Assembly (NCBI GenBank): GCA_014529385.2
Contig: CM043965.1
Span: 16,182,912 to 16,246,911 of the forward strand
Reading direction: 5' to 3'
DNA length: 64,000 nucleotides
Origin: Adiantum capillus-veneris
Taxonomy: Eukaryota; Streptophyta; Polypodiopsida; Polypodiales; Pteridaceae
Below are positions 33,779 through 45,276 of this stretch, one piece after another. The notes beneath the pieces were generated by a model. The model made no database searches. It was not told the origin of the DNA and worked only from the letters and a program-made list of their open reading frames with translations. How positions within the stretch are numbered: position 1 is the stretch's first letter; each line of letters opens with the position of its first letter. Both the position numbers and the translations under genes were made by a program.

Positions 33779-34250
33779 CTCATCCCGTGTGAAAGTGACA
33801 TAACTCTCCCTGATATCATGGGTGGCTATAGTTGTCTCCTTCGACGAAAAGTCTACTGGTCGCTGGTGCACAAAATGTACATACAACATTTTCACAAAAT
33901 ATAACACACAATCTGCATTGTGCAATGGATGGCCATAAACTTCCAAGTAGACCCTCGTAGCGTTATCTTTGATCGCTTTGTGAAGGCACTTCGATACCTT
34001 CTACCATCCTTTCTTTATCTCCGCGTCTTCACACGGCCGTATTGTTTTAATCATGTCCTTGATCACTTCTTTATTGATATCTTTCCTCTGCATGTGGTTT
34101 GAATTTATCCATTTTGATATTCATCTAGTAGTACGCATCGCTTGTTGTTTCGACATATCATACGTTAAATTCATGCGCTGAAACGTACTATTCTTGTTGT
34201 TGATCATCTGGCACCGTTTGGGTACCACAAACTTGTTCTTCATCGGCCAT
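33779..34250 (-). pseudogene. Unrecognised exon(s), possibly a second transposase-related fragment
   Basis: A TTGCAG acceptor near 34265 is followed on the minus strand by an ATG and MADEEQVCGTQTVPDD. Broken frames then give KEVIKDMIKTIRPCEDAEIK, LEVYGHPLHNADCVLYFVKM and HDIRESYVTFTRDE up to the copia B edge. The VYGHPLHNA stretch resembles VDGHPLHNA in gene E at 57.5 kb. The homology is short, so a relation to that family is only suggested. Confidence 0.35.
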
Positions 34251-34747
34251 AGTATCTTAGAACTGCAATGGACAAATAGACAAATATTCAATATCTTTGA
34301 CAAAAAATTATTCTCATGATTTAACAGTCTCAAAGGTACCACAACATGCAGCAGTCTCATCCAGTCCACAACATGTCGTATCTTAGTTCAATCGAATCAC
34401 AACTGATTGAATTCATTGAATCGCAAGACAATTGATCCAATTGGATCACAGGACAATGGATCAAATTGAACTACAAAACAATAAACTAGAGACATATAGA
34501 TTCAAATATATTTCAAATGACTTAATGAGGTGAACAACCCTAAACCCAGATAGTAGACTTCAATGCAAATAAAATACCCACACAACAAGACAAATGCATA
34601 GTACAAAAATATTCAGGCTGGGTAAAAAGACGGCCCAAGTTCAATAAGCGATCATTGGACATGATTAGGGTCTGTCTTTCAATGCTCTTTGAAAAAGATC
34701 AAAACATCGAGTGCGTTTCTTCTAGCTTCTCACTCTCTTAACTTCAT

Positions 34748-35500
34748 CTAGTAGTCTACTTTTATTTGAATAGCCCTCATGGTATCTTGATCGGGGTGGT
34801 AAAATACATCTTTTGGGAAATAAACTTTCCTAGTTGCACTCTGAAAGTCTATCAACATTTTGAATATAAATCCTAATGCATAAATGTCGCTCAAATTTGT
34901 GTATGCATATGCACTCCGTGGATCATATATTTTTGGAGCAATCCACTGTCGCTTTGCAATCTTTCCTTCCCTTGCTGATTGTGCCTCCAAAAATGCAAAG
35001 TTTGATTGAGTGCTTGAATGCAAATAATTATTTGATACGCGCTTGGCTGACGTTCTAAGCGTCATGCCCCAATCAATGATGCCGACGCGGGGTTTATTTG
35101 CGTGAGTAAAGTCCAACATTATGTTAAAAGGGTGCAAGTCGCTGTGCCCTATATCAGTTGAGTGAGCAGTCGCAACACCATCAATTAAAGCGTGTAAGAT
35201 TGCTGGCATTTTCTCAATCACTGCTTCAATCCGTGCACTACTTTGTTGGTGACAGCGACCTCAAGCCATGTTGAAGCCTCTGCATGTAGCATCTGAACGC
35301 TTTGTGGACGAATGGAAAGTGAGACATCATGTCTCCCAAGGTGCCCCCATTGTAGTATAAAAAGATTGTGATCCAGGGAGCCTCGGTGGTAAAGCTAATG
35401 CACCTTACAATGGAGGGGTGAAGATTTTGCAATCCTTGCTCTGTGTGAAAGCTATCAAATTTTGCCTCAATCCCCTCCTTGTAGCATTTTCATACGTGTA
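34748..35500 (-). pseudogene. Protein kinase-like pseudogene
   Basis: Minus strand. N-lobe remnants LQNLHPSIVRCISF and YNGGTLGDMM (a hinge-like region) at 35430-35330. A frame break follows, then a C-lobe with HSDLHPFNIMLD (catalytic-loop position, HRDLKPxN in typical kinases), RVGIIDWGMT (DFG position reading DWG) and WIAPKIYDPRSAYAYTNLSD with DIYALGFIFKMLI. No Gly-rich loop or VAIK lysine is visible. The frame is broken near 35235. The substrate and host gene are unknown. It may belong to a transposon, since no host-like gene structure surrounds it. Confidence 0.72.
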
Positions 35501-35567
35501 TAATGTGCTCTGGAAAGAAAGAGATGCCTTTAATGGTGTATAATGCGCACATACCAAAAGAGCATGC

Positions 35568-36160
35568 TCAAACCCTTGTACCTTTCATTAGGGCCTCGTG
35601 GGGAACTCGTGGGGAATGCGGATCAAATGAGTGCACAATGCAGTGTGCATGATTGTGCGGGCGTTGCTGGCATCGGATCAGCCACCCACAACTGCTTGCA
35701 CATCTTGGGCCGTCTTCAATCTCTTCGGTAAGGAAGCTTGGTCCTGAGCTTTCACCCGCTTCATTTTGACCTTCTGCTTCTCCCATAATTTATCCTAGAG
35801 CTCTATTTTTTCCATATCGCAGGTATCTTCTTTTAAGTCTCTACAACAGACTTTCATATTGCCCAACACTGTCCTGACCTTATGGTGGGGGTCAAATTCT
35901 CGGATTACTGTTGGAATCAGCAACTCATATTGGCCTTCACCTTGCAGCTTGCGCTCTGTGTTCTCCCATATAGCACTAGTGAGGTATTTAATGAAGACGT
36001 CACTTTCACTAATCTGTTGTATGTGACCATTTGCACATGATGATATTGCCAAAATACATTCTCCCATATAACGCTAGTGAGGCCTTTAATGAAGATGTCA
36101 CTTTCACTAATCTGTTGTATGCGACCATTTGCACATGATGATATTGCCAAGATACATTAT
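35568..36160 (-). pseudogene. Unrecognised N-terminal coding remnant upstream of the kinase
   Basis: The minus-strand frame reads SDVFIKYLTSAIWENTERKL, EGQYELLIPTVIREFDPHHK and VRTVLGNMKVCCRDLKEDTC, then a stop and KLWEKQKVKMKRVKAQDQAS. It could be the amino-terminal half of the kinase-like protein. No family is recognised. Confidence 0.4.
35961..36157. repeat. Tandem duplication, 2 x about 98 bp
   Basis: Units start at 35961 and 36059, both TTCTCCCATATA...GATATTGCCAA-ATACATT, with a handful of differences. The duplication lies in the coding remnant and repeats ISSCANGxIQQISESD in the minus-strand reading. Confidence 0.9.
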
Positions 36161-37680
36161 TTTTGAATGGCACCATAATAATTTCGTTTGGTCATTTTTG
36201 AACTGGGCAATGGAAAACAACATATCAAATACAATTTCATGAGCGCAGTGACACTCACATACAACACTAGTTTAGACAAACCATAACCGTGACTTGAAGA
36301 CTTCAAAAAGTATGCATGATTATATTGATACACATTGAATACCATTTTCACTTTAAAATGCTATATTTACTCGTGTAAAATGCAAAGAAAAAGTAACTTT
36401 TAAGAAAACCATCCAAAGTAATACATGTTAAAAATCTGAAACATTTCAGCATATTGTCTAGCACAAGACATGAGTTTATATTTTGCACGTTGCACTCTCA
36501 CACTAGTTTAAACAAACCATACCTGACTTAAAGACTTCAAAAAATTGTGCAAGATTATATTTATTCAGGTTGATAATCATTTTGACTTCAAAATGCTATG
36601 TTTAATTGTGTAAAATGCAATAAAAATAAGTAAATCCTAAGAAAATCATCCATACCTAATAGAACAAGTTAAAACCCAAAACACTTCAAAATATTCCGAT
36701 AGAACAAATGATGTGAGTTTATATTTTGCACGTTATCACTTCAAAAAAAAATCCAATAGAAGATATATGCATCGTGATGTATATATGTCCAATTTCATTT
36801 TAGCTCCTTTTAAAATATTGAAAGTATACACATACACTTATAAATTGCAAAGAACGTCTTGCTCTTCAAAAAGATTAAAATGAATGTCTTACATGCAAAA
36901 TGTGTGCATAAACCTTTTTAAATTGAAAGTATATTAGCTATTTGTAGACATAGAGAAATAATATAGTGTGAATACTACTTATATAATGTCGCATTTAAAA
37001 TAGCAAGGATGACTGATGAATAAATCATTATTTTGTGTATGATTAGATAGTATATATTTTCACAAGAACACTTAAAAACAACTATATCGGACAATTTAAA
37101 CGCTTGTATATGAATTACTCTTCAGGACTACATTATCGACCAAGAATTTCATATATTTAATACTTAAAAAAAATAAATGTATATGCACATACAAATTAGA
37201 TGAAGTTCATACGATCGGATTAACGATCTGAACCCCATATTTATGCAAAAAAAAAAAGCTTATAACAAACAACACTCAATTAGCTGCTGTCGTGTTGTGA
37301 CATGTACATAGTGGGAACGCATGCTACAAGATCTATCTTGTAATTTTTTAGATATATAATTATATTTCCTATAATGTACATATGCATAGTATAATAATAA
37401 GCCTTCTATCTCATCCTATTATTTTTCTCAAGGGTAACCTATTCTTACTTTACCATTAAAAAAATAATATGGGAAAAGCGTCAATAGCTCCGCCTCTTTA
37501 ACTTGGGGCAAAAAGCATTGATTCTTTATTTCTATTATCTCATTATCATCTCACACCATAGCTAGATCCTATATCTAGGGTAAACTCCAATATATATATA
37601 TTCTATGTATTTTTTATATTTTTCTTAGATTTCTTTTTAAATAGCTACTAGGAGGGAATCAAATCCTAGTGGGACACTAG
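36161..37680. other. AT-rich intergenic DNA
   Basis: No gene. Internal similarity exists between about 36265-36480 and 36490-36730 (AAACCATA-CTGACTT-AAGACTTCAAAAA, TATATTTTGCACGTT), a diverged duplication of about 240 bp. Positions 37201-37290 match 41456-41545. Confidence 0.5.
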
Positions 37681-38800
37681 GTGGCATGATTTCAAAGATA
37701 CACTTATTTTAATGCATTATTGCAAGCATGATTAAATTTTTTTTTCAAGGAGCAATGTCATGCTTTCATATGGCATGAGGTGTCCTTTGGAATCAAATGA
37801 AAGTCTAGGCTAAGGGGACCAGAGGAAGACTTTTGCTGCCAAAAACGGACCCTATTTTGATGATTTTTTTACACAAGGTTTCAATCCGAATTGGAAAATG
37901 CATATAAAATTAAAGTCGTAGGTAATGAGATGAAGTTTCTGCCCATATTTTTACTTTTTTATTTGGAGCCACGGTTAAGGAGATATGATCAAAATACTGG
38001 ACCGCAGTCTGCCCACATCATGCAGAGACAGCTCATTTCCAACTTTTCCAGTTTCTGTTCACACTGGCTCCGCTCTTCTTGTGTAAACCCTTGTGGGTTC
38101 CCTTCACCTATAAAAGGGGACCTCTTCTTCCTTGAAAATAACTCAAGCATTCAAGCCATTGATGAGAGGAATTCATGAGGGAGTGAGTTGTAATGCCAAA
38201 TTGTACTTACCCATTAACATAAGCCTAAACCTACACTTTCTTCTAGAGGAAGACTAGTCATTCTTGCATGCTATCCTTGGAAGATCAACTCTAATCAAAG
38301 AAGTTCTTGGACTTGGCGTATCAATCAAAGTTGAATTCTCCCCTCTTCTTCTCTCTCCATCAATAATGGTGCCGAAGGGTTTGTCAAGTAAGATGTGTTC
38401 TACATTGATGTTTTCTTGATTCCTTGTTTTTTTCTTTTTCATCTCTAATCCAACATATATATATATATATATATCTAATCTCATATACTTAACCAAACCT
38501 ATCTCTCTCACTCTTAGTAATTCATCCTCTCTACCAATTCTAGGTTCTCCTTGCTACAGGTACATCTCTCCCCGCAGTATCCTTATTGCCTACGGGCAAG
38601 AATAGGGCTTGGGAGGGAAACTCTCTTATTTTCTCTCATATCAACATTTTTCACATACTAGAGAAAAATACACTTTCAACAACGTATAGTGTTTCTCTTT
38701 GGCCCAGAAAGGCTCAATGAAATACTTCTATCACCGGATCCCATCATACTACCTCTCATAGACTATAACTTTTCTTTTGACGTAAGCGTAGTTATCTTGC
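37681..38800 (+). promoter_or_regulatory. LTR-like promoter region, possible solo LTR
   Basis: A TATA box (TATAAAAG, 38109-38116) follows CTTGTGTAAACCCTTGTGGG and precedes a GGGACCTCTTCTTCC leader, an arrangement common in plant LTRs. No second LTR, primer site or target duplication was found, so this remains a guess about a solo LTR. An (AT)n run lies at 38456-38474. Confidence 0.3.
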
Positions 38801-39224
38801 TATGAACCAAGAGGATTTGTACACACAATTAATCCCAATCACTAGACAAAATATATATATTATGGTAAGCACAAAACCACAATTCCAAAGAACAATTCGT
38901 AGCCTATTTGGTCAGCCAAGATTGAATGCCATTAACTCATCTATTAACCCTTTCATACTACGCATGATACGATATGACTATAGCCTTGATGTTTTCATCT
39001 TTGTGTTATTTTGACATTTTCTTTTGTGTTCTTTCTTTGTGTGTGTGAGTGCAAGAGAGAAAGAGTGGGGATTCTTTGATTGCACTTCTTTCCAAACCCT
39101 AGTCTTCATGGCATCTATGGTTTAACCCTTTCATATAGTTTTTTGGAGTTCTCTCACAAACTCTCACAGCCATAAGCCCGGTGCTTTCCTGGCAAGACCG
39201 CAAATTTCTCGACACCTCATTACC

Positions 39225-39343
39225 ACCGAGTGCCCTCAAAATCTAAAGAGCAATAATGGCTTGCATGCAAGCATCATAAATCGCGTTGTCGATTGATGCC
39301 ATAAGGATACTAGAATTGCCGCGTTACTGACGTAGTACCCAGA
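39225..39343. repeat. Dispersed repeat matching the flank of the large transposon
   Basis: CAAAATCTAAAGAGCAATAA through GGATACTAGAATTG and GCGTTA-GACGTAG matches 41568-41702, where the other copy has about 45 extra bases. The two copies diverge exactly after GACGTAG: here TACCCAG, there CATTAGG, the first bases of the large DNA transposon. Confidence 0.8.
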
Positions 39344-39537
39344 CAGTGCGCCAATACTTACCACAACGACAACACATTTCCCACATCACCGAGGTGATTC
39401 CCTCGTGGTAAGCACTGTTTTGTAGAATAGCTTACGCACACACTCACATTCTGTGGTAAGGTACCTTATAATTTCTATGCAATACGATAAAAGGCATGCT
39501 ACCACCACACAATGCGCACACGTGCATGCACGCATGC

Positions 39538-39572
39538 ACACACACACACATAGATACACACACACCCACCCA
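39538..39572. repeat. (CA)n microsatellite
   Basis: Interrupted CA dinucleotides and a CCCACC run. Confidence 0.9.
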
Positions 39573-39609
39573 CCCGATGAGCTTGACTGATGAGACGTTG
39601 CATATCTAG

Positions 39610-40940
39610 CACTAGAATGGTAACCTAACAGGACATAAAAGTGTCCTTTCAAGGTTTTGGAAAAAAATTCCAAAACCATAGTAGATCCACTCATTTTGAA
39701 AAATCCTTTTATGAGCTTATAGTTCAAGAGCTACTACATATGGAAAAAATGAGAAACTTGTAAGTTTTCTCATCCCTTGGTCACTACAAGCCTCCAAAGT
39801 TGATGGACCAGTGCATTTTGCCCAAAACAACAATTTCTTACGGTTGATTGCAATAAATAAGAGTGGGGATTTTTGTAGGACATGAGATAAAATGCCCCGT
39901 TAACTTCAATGGGTTGGTGATCAAAACATATGGTTGCTTTTACCTCACTAAATTTTTTTGGGCAAAAAAAATAGGTACAAAAAAGTTGCATTTTTGCCAT
40001 TCTGCGGACCTATCATCAAAGTTTCTATAGTCACGCTCAATACAGATACTATGTACATGTTTTCTTAGTTCCCTTTGGGCCTTTGGATTCAAAAGGAGCC
40101 ATGGATCATGTCAAAAGGATAATGGATCTCTTACTAAGTGGAACCTTGGGGGCAATGATAAAGTGCTAAATACAACAAACATGAAAAAACTGGGTTTAGC
40201 ATTATGACCTCTAGAAACCCATAGAACCTACTCAATATCGAGCCAAGTTTGTAGTCTATGATTAGATATAGTTACTACCTACAAAATATACACAATTGGC
40301 TTAAGAAACTAGCAATATTGAGAAAGTTATACTTGCTACTCTAAAATGTATTGTATTCTTCAGCAATCAAAACACTCAACCATCATCATATACTATGCTA
40401 TATAGCATATTAGGTTCCCCAAAACTTAAGGAAGATTAGCTTTATGTTATACATTACACTTACACAATAAAAAATGAATTTTGGATATCAAGAAAGCCAC
40501 AAAAAAAAAAGTGCTAATTTTGGCCAAAAAAAGGATTATGCAATTCTTGTAAGTTGGTCATAACTTTCAATTTTAACACTTAGCTCTCCCTACAAGCATC
40601 AAAACATGTTGAGAACTATGAAGGCCTAACCTCTAGCCATCTAAACCTCCCAAGCATGAAGTTTAGAGTGGTATAGTTGCCGAAAATTGAAAAAAAGGCA
40701 AAAACATGACCCGTTTTTTCACACAGTTTAGGTTCAAAAATGTTGTGCAAGAGTAAGGTTAATGTTGAGATCGATACTCCAAAAAAAATGTTTGTTTTTT
40801 CCAGCTCATAAGGCAACTTTGTGGATATATAGCACCTAGAAATTCATTTTCATACTCTTCAAATAATTCAAGAAAAATGGTCACTTAACAGGACACAAAA
40901 GTGTCCAAGGACATAAAAGTGTCATGTTACCATTCTAGTG
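39610..40940. mobile_element. 1,331-bp CACTA-like non-autonomous element
   Basis: The left end CACTAGAATGGTAAC (39610-39624) is matched by its complement at the right end (40926-40940). A subterminal motif GGACATAAAAGTGTCC occurs at 39631 and twice, in near form, at 40894-40923. Both outer flanks read CTAG, a possible 3-4 bp target duplication. No transposase is encoded; the interior is AT-rich without a supported gene. Confidence 0.8.
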
Positions 40941-41702
40941 CTAGAGGCCGATCCAATTGGTAACCTTATTTGAAGGTGAATGCTCAGGAGAGACAATTTA
41001 CACTGTGTGCTTGCAACAGTCCAATGACTGGCCACTACCTTTCTTTTCTTGATTCTTGCTTGCTTGGCATGGAGGGACTCCTCACCTAGAGCCCTCGCCA
41101 AAGAAAATGAGAGCCGACATTGCCTGCCGAATTGGTCACTCCTTGTGGACACCATCTTGCTTGCATTCCATGTATTCCCCAGCCACATGGCTAAGCCTCT
41201 ACCATCGGGCGTCCCTCTTTTCATGGAGTTGTCACTTTGCAACCCCGATCATGGTCCTAGTGATGCAGTGCATTTGCATCGCTAGCTCACACCTTTAGTG
41301 TTTTTTCTTGGTAATAGATCTTACGTACATTGTCAATGAGTCCCCGCAATTGGCTGATGGGATCAGACATTTATCGTCACCCAGGAGCCCTGAGATGAAC
41401 CAAGGCATAACAATCTAGATGGCATTGAGCTTTTGCTTGTAAGTTTGATGTGAAGATATGACGTTCGTACGGCCGAGTTAATGACATGAATGCCACATTT
41501 ATGCAAAAAAAATGCTTCTAACAAACGACACCCAATTAGCCGCGTTACTGATTGAGTGTCCCCAAAATCTAAAGAGCAATAATGGCTTGCATACGAGCAT
41601 CATATAGTCGCGTTACTGATTGATGCTCATATGTTTTTCAATAAAGGGGAAGGAAAGTTGACTCATCAAAAGGATACTAGAATTGACGCGTTATCGACGT
41701 AG
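40941..41702. repeat. Left flank of the large transposon
   Basis: No gene at 40941-41455. Positions 41456-41545 match 37201-37290 and 41568-41702 match 39225-39343. The DNA before the large transposon is therefore a dispersed repeat whose other copy is split by about 1.9 kb. Confidence 0.65.
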
Positions 41703-41800
41703 CATTAGGAGAAAGTTGGACTCACTTTTGGGCCTTTCAGTTCTAGAGAGAGAGTGGCGCTCGACCGATGAGGAAGAGGCTAACATTACGTTGAAAATGG
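41703..41800. repeat. Left terminal inverted repeat region
   Basis: The first 36 bp or so match both MITE ends; up to about 41800 it matches the MITE left arm (GCTAACATTACGTTGAAAA versus GCTAACGTTATGTTGAAAA). Confidence 0.75.
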
Positions 41801-42440
41801 ACATTTTGGAGCCAAGCTCTTTTTAAAAAAAGGGAGAAAATATTAATTTTGTTCATCAAATTGCAAAATTTCACGCTTTCAAGGCATAAATGCCATAAGT
41901 CGTACTAACTCTGTACCGAGGAGTTTCAGAACTTTCATTGAAGATTCTATCTACTATCTTTGTTCCCGCCCAAATATGATTTTGAGTAGCTCTACTTCTC
42001 TCTCAAAACTTCTTCCCTTTTTCATATTTGTTCTAATCTTTCTGTGTATTCTAGTGCACACCATGACTACTTCTCGAAGGCCTAGCACTACCATTGACTC
42101 TGTTAGCATTTTTAACGGATACTACAGATGATCAAGCATGGATACCATCTCGAATAACTATCAAAAGTTGGGTTCTACTGCAAACTAGGAGGAGGAAGAG
42201 GAGGCAACGCAATGATTTCGTGGAGGCTTTCAAGGGACAAGTTAAAGAGTTTAAAGTGTGTGCACAAAGCAAGCGGGTGAAAGAGGTCCTCAAGTATTCA
42301 ATTGCCACAAAATTAGTTCGGCTCGCACTATTTATGCCTCTTGAAGTGTTTGTAGATTTTTTCTTCGATGAGCAAATAAGAACTACCGCAACAATGTTCA
42401 TTTGCAAGTCTGAGAGCTATTTGGACTTTTTAGATGATAA

Positions 42441-42634
42441 TGTTGGGGTATAGGCGCCTGTGCCTTGCCCGGTCGCCCAGAGTCTGGGCGCCCACTAACT
42501 TGTATACCTTATACATAACATAAGTGTATAGGGGGCTGCTCACTCTTGGAGTCTCCCCACCCACATTGCGTGTGTGTCTCCTTCTCTCTCTCTCTCTCTC
42601 ACTCTTCGTCTGTGGTGCTCCCCGATCCCCTTCA
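42441..42634 (+). repeat. 5' LTR of the TR-GAG element
   Basis: TGTTGGGGTATAGGCGCC to CCCCGATCCCCTTCA, followed after one base by TTGGTATCAGAGC. Contains a (CT)n run at about 42580-42600. Confidence 0.95.
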
Positions 42635-42635
42635 A

Positions 42636-44079
42636 TTGGTATCAGAGCTATGGTGATCGCGGAGAGCACGACGGCTTTGAGAGCTTCGAGACGATAGCTC
42701 ACTCGCTCTCGACGGTGGAGTTCGATCGCGGAGTTTCACGGAGATCAATTTTAGCTTGAGGAGCATTGTCTTTGGAGATTAGGAGCTTGGTGTGGTCAAG
42801 CTTGGTCGAGGAGGCGGTTGCGGCTTCCTTGGTGAGAGGAGCTTTTGAGCTCAGTGGAGCTCGTTAGAGAAGTGCTCGGCGGAGGAGAGCTTGACATTCG
42901 AGTGCTTGGATGCTATTGTGGCAGAGCTCTTGCGTTGGAGCTTGCATTGAGAGGACATTGCATCACGCAGAGTGGAGCAGGAGCAAATTCAAGACTGTGT
43001 GCAGCTTGTTTTTGCCATTTTCGGGCTCTAAAATGCAGTTTTTTGCGTAGCTCCGTCATATAGAGTCAGATCTACATGATCCAGGAGTCTAGGTCAGGGT
43101 TTTGGCATGCTCCGGACGCGATGGTGATGTCTATTTGCTGAAATTATGCTTTGAATTACAGCAGGTACATCAGCAGGTTTATTTGTGAACTTTCGGGTCC
43201 CGAAAACACTGGTTTTGGTATATCTCACACACACGGAGTATTTTCTACAGCAACCAGCAAATTCATAGGTGTACACAGGTTTTTGGATATGCATTTGTCC
43301 AGAGAGCCACTCATGCGAGAGTGAGCTATGTTGCCATGGTCTTGGCGGCTTATGTATGCCATATATGGATTTGTGTATTTGTTTGTGGCTGAGATTATTT
43401 GAGATTTGGCTCAATTTATAGAAGAAATCTGTTGGATTTTATCCAGGTTCTCGCCATAGCTTCTACGTATCCATAGGTTGCTCTTTGACAGTTTAGTGGT
43501 TGAGTTTACTCCCACTTTGACAGATGATTTTCAGTCATCATTTGGTTGGAGTTTGGAGTCACTTGTGTATGCCCTTGTGTGCCATATTTCATATTGCGCA
43601 TAGCGACAGATCTTGCAAGGTTTTGCGAAATGTTGCTATAGTTATCTGGCAGACATTTTCTCATCGATTGAAAGGTATTTTGGCAGCAATCATCACTCAC
43701 ATGTATGTCATTTGAGGTGCCATTGAGTGGTACTCCGGCAAGAGCGGGTATGCTCATATGTATGACTTTGTGAGGTGATTCCGGTCGAGTTTATTCCCGG
43801 ATTGGCCATTGTGGCATATATTATTGTCTCTTTGAGGTTTACTGTTGAGATTTTGCTCCAGTTACAAAGGAGACTCTGCCAAAATTTTGTCAGATATTTA
43901 TGCGCGATTGAGTCATATTGACTTGTGATTTTGTGCAAGGCTGTGCACGGTTATTGGTGCAACTTTGCATCAGATTTTACAGCCATATTTGCAGACTTTT
44001 GTTGATGCGATTCGAGCCAGTTTAGGGCTGATTTGGTTGACATTTGCTACTCATTGTTGGTTGCTCTTTTGCGAGAATT
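42636..44079 (+). other. Primer-binding site and leader of the TR-GAG element
   Basis: The primer-binding site matches the 3' end of initiator tRNA-Met. The remaining 1.4 kb is leader without a supported gene; the short frames do not resemble known proteins. Confidence 0.7.
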
Positions 44080-45276
44080 ATGGCTGATTTTTCATTTGAC
44101 TTCCAACGTTATGGTCTGACACAATTTGATGGTGCAGATTTTGTTGCTTGGAAGGAGCATATGCTTGTTGCATTGGTGGATTTGGGGCAGGATAAACCCT
44201 TGCGTGGTTTATCGGCGAAGCCCAAGTCTATGCGTGATGATGATTGGCAGGATCTTGATGAGTTAGCAATGTCTACGATTCGTTTGCATCTGGTTGAGTC
44301 TGTTGACTGGCAGGTCTCGAGGGAGACTACAACTCATGCTTTATGGCAGAGTTTACATGCTATGTACGCGACATCCATGTCTACAGGGGAGTCTAGTCCC
44401 ACTTCTATGTCCATGGGAGAGATTGGTCCCACACGCAAGTCTCGACGGCATAGAGACTTGACATGTTGGCATTGTGGACATAGAGGGCACATTAGGCGTC
44501 GATGTTTCAGGCGTTTGAGACAACGGAGGCGACAAATGCGTGATGCAGATTTGGGCATGACAGATGCTAGTGAGATCAGTACGGTGGTTACTGAGTATGA
44601 TTGTGACGGCGATGTCACATTTACATCTAGCTTGTCTTCAGACGATCTTATGTCTACGGATTGCATATTGGATTGCACATTGTCTTCACAGTGGTTACTA
44701 GATTCAGATGCTACTTTCCATGTCACGTCGCATCGTGAGTGGTTTAGCACGTTTTCTAGTGGGAGACTTGGTTGTGTGCACATGGCTGATGGTGTTGTGT
44801 ATGACATTGAGGGTGCAGGAGACGTATGTTTGTCCTTGCCCAGTGGTATGAGATTTACCCTGCGTCATGTGTGTTATGTGCCAGATCTGAGACGGGATTT
44901 GATCTCAGTCAGACAGTTACGGGATAGTGGATGTCGGGTATCGCTGCTTGAGCGATCGTTTGTGATGCATTTGGGTTCGCTATTGATTGCGAGAGGTGCC
45001 AGGAGTGGTACAGGTTACCCATTGCATGTGGATCACGGGAGAGACAGTGTTGTCTCTGTGATCACGCAGCCAGGTAGAGAGCGAGAGAGCAGGCGAGTCT
45101 CTTTTGCTCATGGGTTGCAGGGTACTTTGCATGGAGTGCAGAGTAGTGAGCTCGTTGTGCACACAGTTGGGGTACGACTTGAGCAGTCACACAGAGAGGT
45201 GACAGAGTCAGACATGCATGCTTTGCTAGTGACTGAGCAAAGCAGAGAGTCAGTTGTGCGAGATACTTCTATGTAG
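44080..45276 (+). CDS. Copia Gag-protease polyprotein (truncated pol)
   Basis: The start at ATG 44080 gives MADFSFDFQRYGLTQFDGAD, the usual copia gag beginning, so I prefer it to the upstream in-frame extension. Order: gag capsid part (residues 1-110) and a CCHC knuckle CWHCGHRGHIRRRC at about residues 129-142. The aspartic protease segment QWLLDSDATFHVTSHREW follows at about 205-222, where DSGA reads DSDA. Next come the typical VHMADGVVYDIEGAGDVCL and FTLRHVCYVPDLRRDLIS that precede integrase. No integrase core follows. The frame continues past TAG stops at 45274, 45493 and 45805, and the last part resembles the RT/RNase H junction. Gag could still assemble particles in trans; the protease is doubtful. 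Confidence 0.88.
   Translation: MADFSFDFQRYGLTQFDGADFVAWKEHMLVALVDLGQDKPLRGLSAKPKSMRDDDWQDLDELAMSTIRLHLVESVDWQVSRETTTHALWQSLHAMYATSMSTGESSPTSMSMGEIGPTRKSRRHRDLTCWHCGHRGHIRRRCFRRLRQRRRQMRDADLGMTDASEISTVVTEYDCDGDVTFTSSLSSDDLMSTDCILDCTLSSQWLLDSDATFHVTSHREWFSTFSSGRLGCVHMADGVVYDIEGAGDVCLSLPSGMRFTLRHVCYVPDLRRDLISVRQLRDSGCRVSLLERSFVMHLGSLLIARGARSGTGYPLHVDHGRDSVVSVITQPGRERESRRVSFAHGLQGTLHGVQSSELVVHTVGVRLEQSHREVTESDMHALLVTEQSRESVVRDTSM

Noticed and set aside
37891-38178. 95-codon plus-strand ORF
   Set aside because: It overlaps the TATA-containing LTR-like region and has no recognisable domain.
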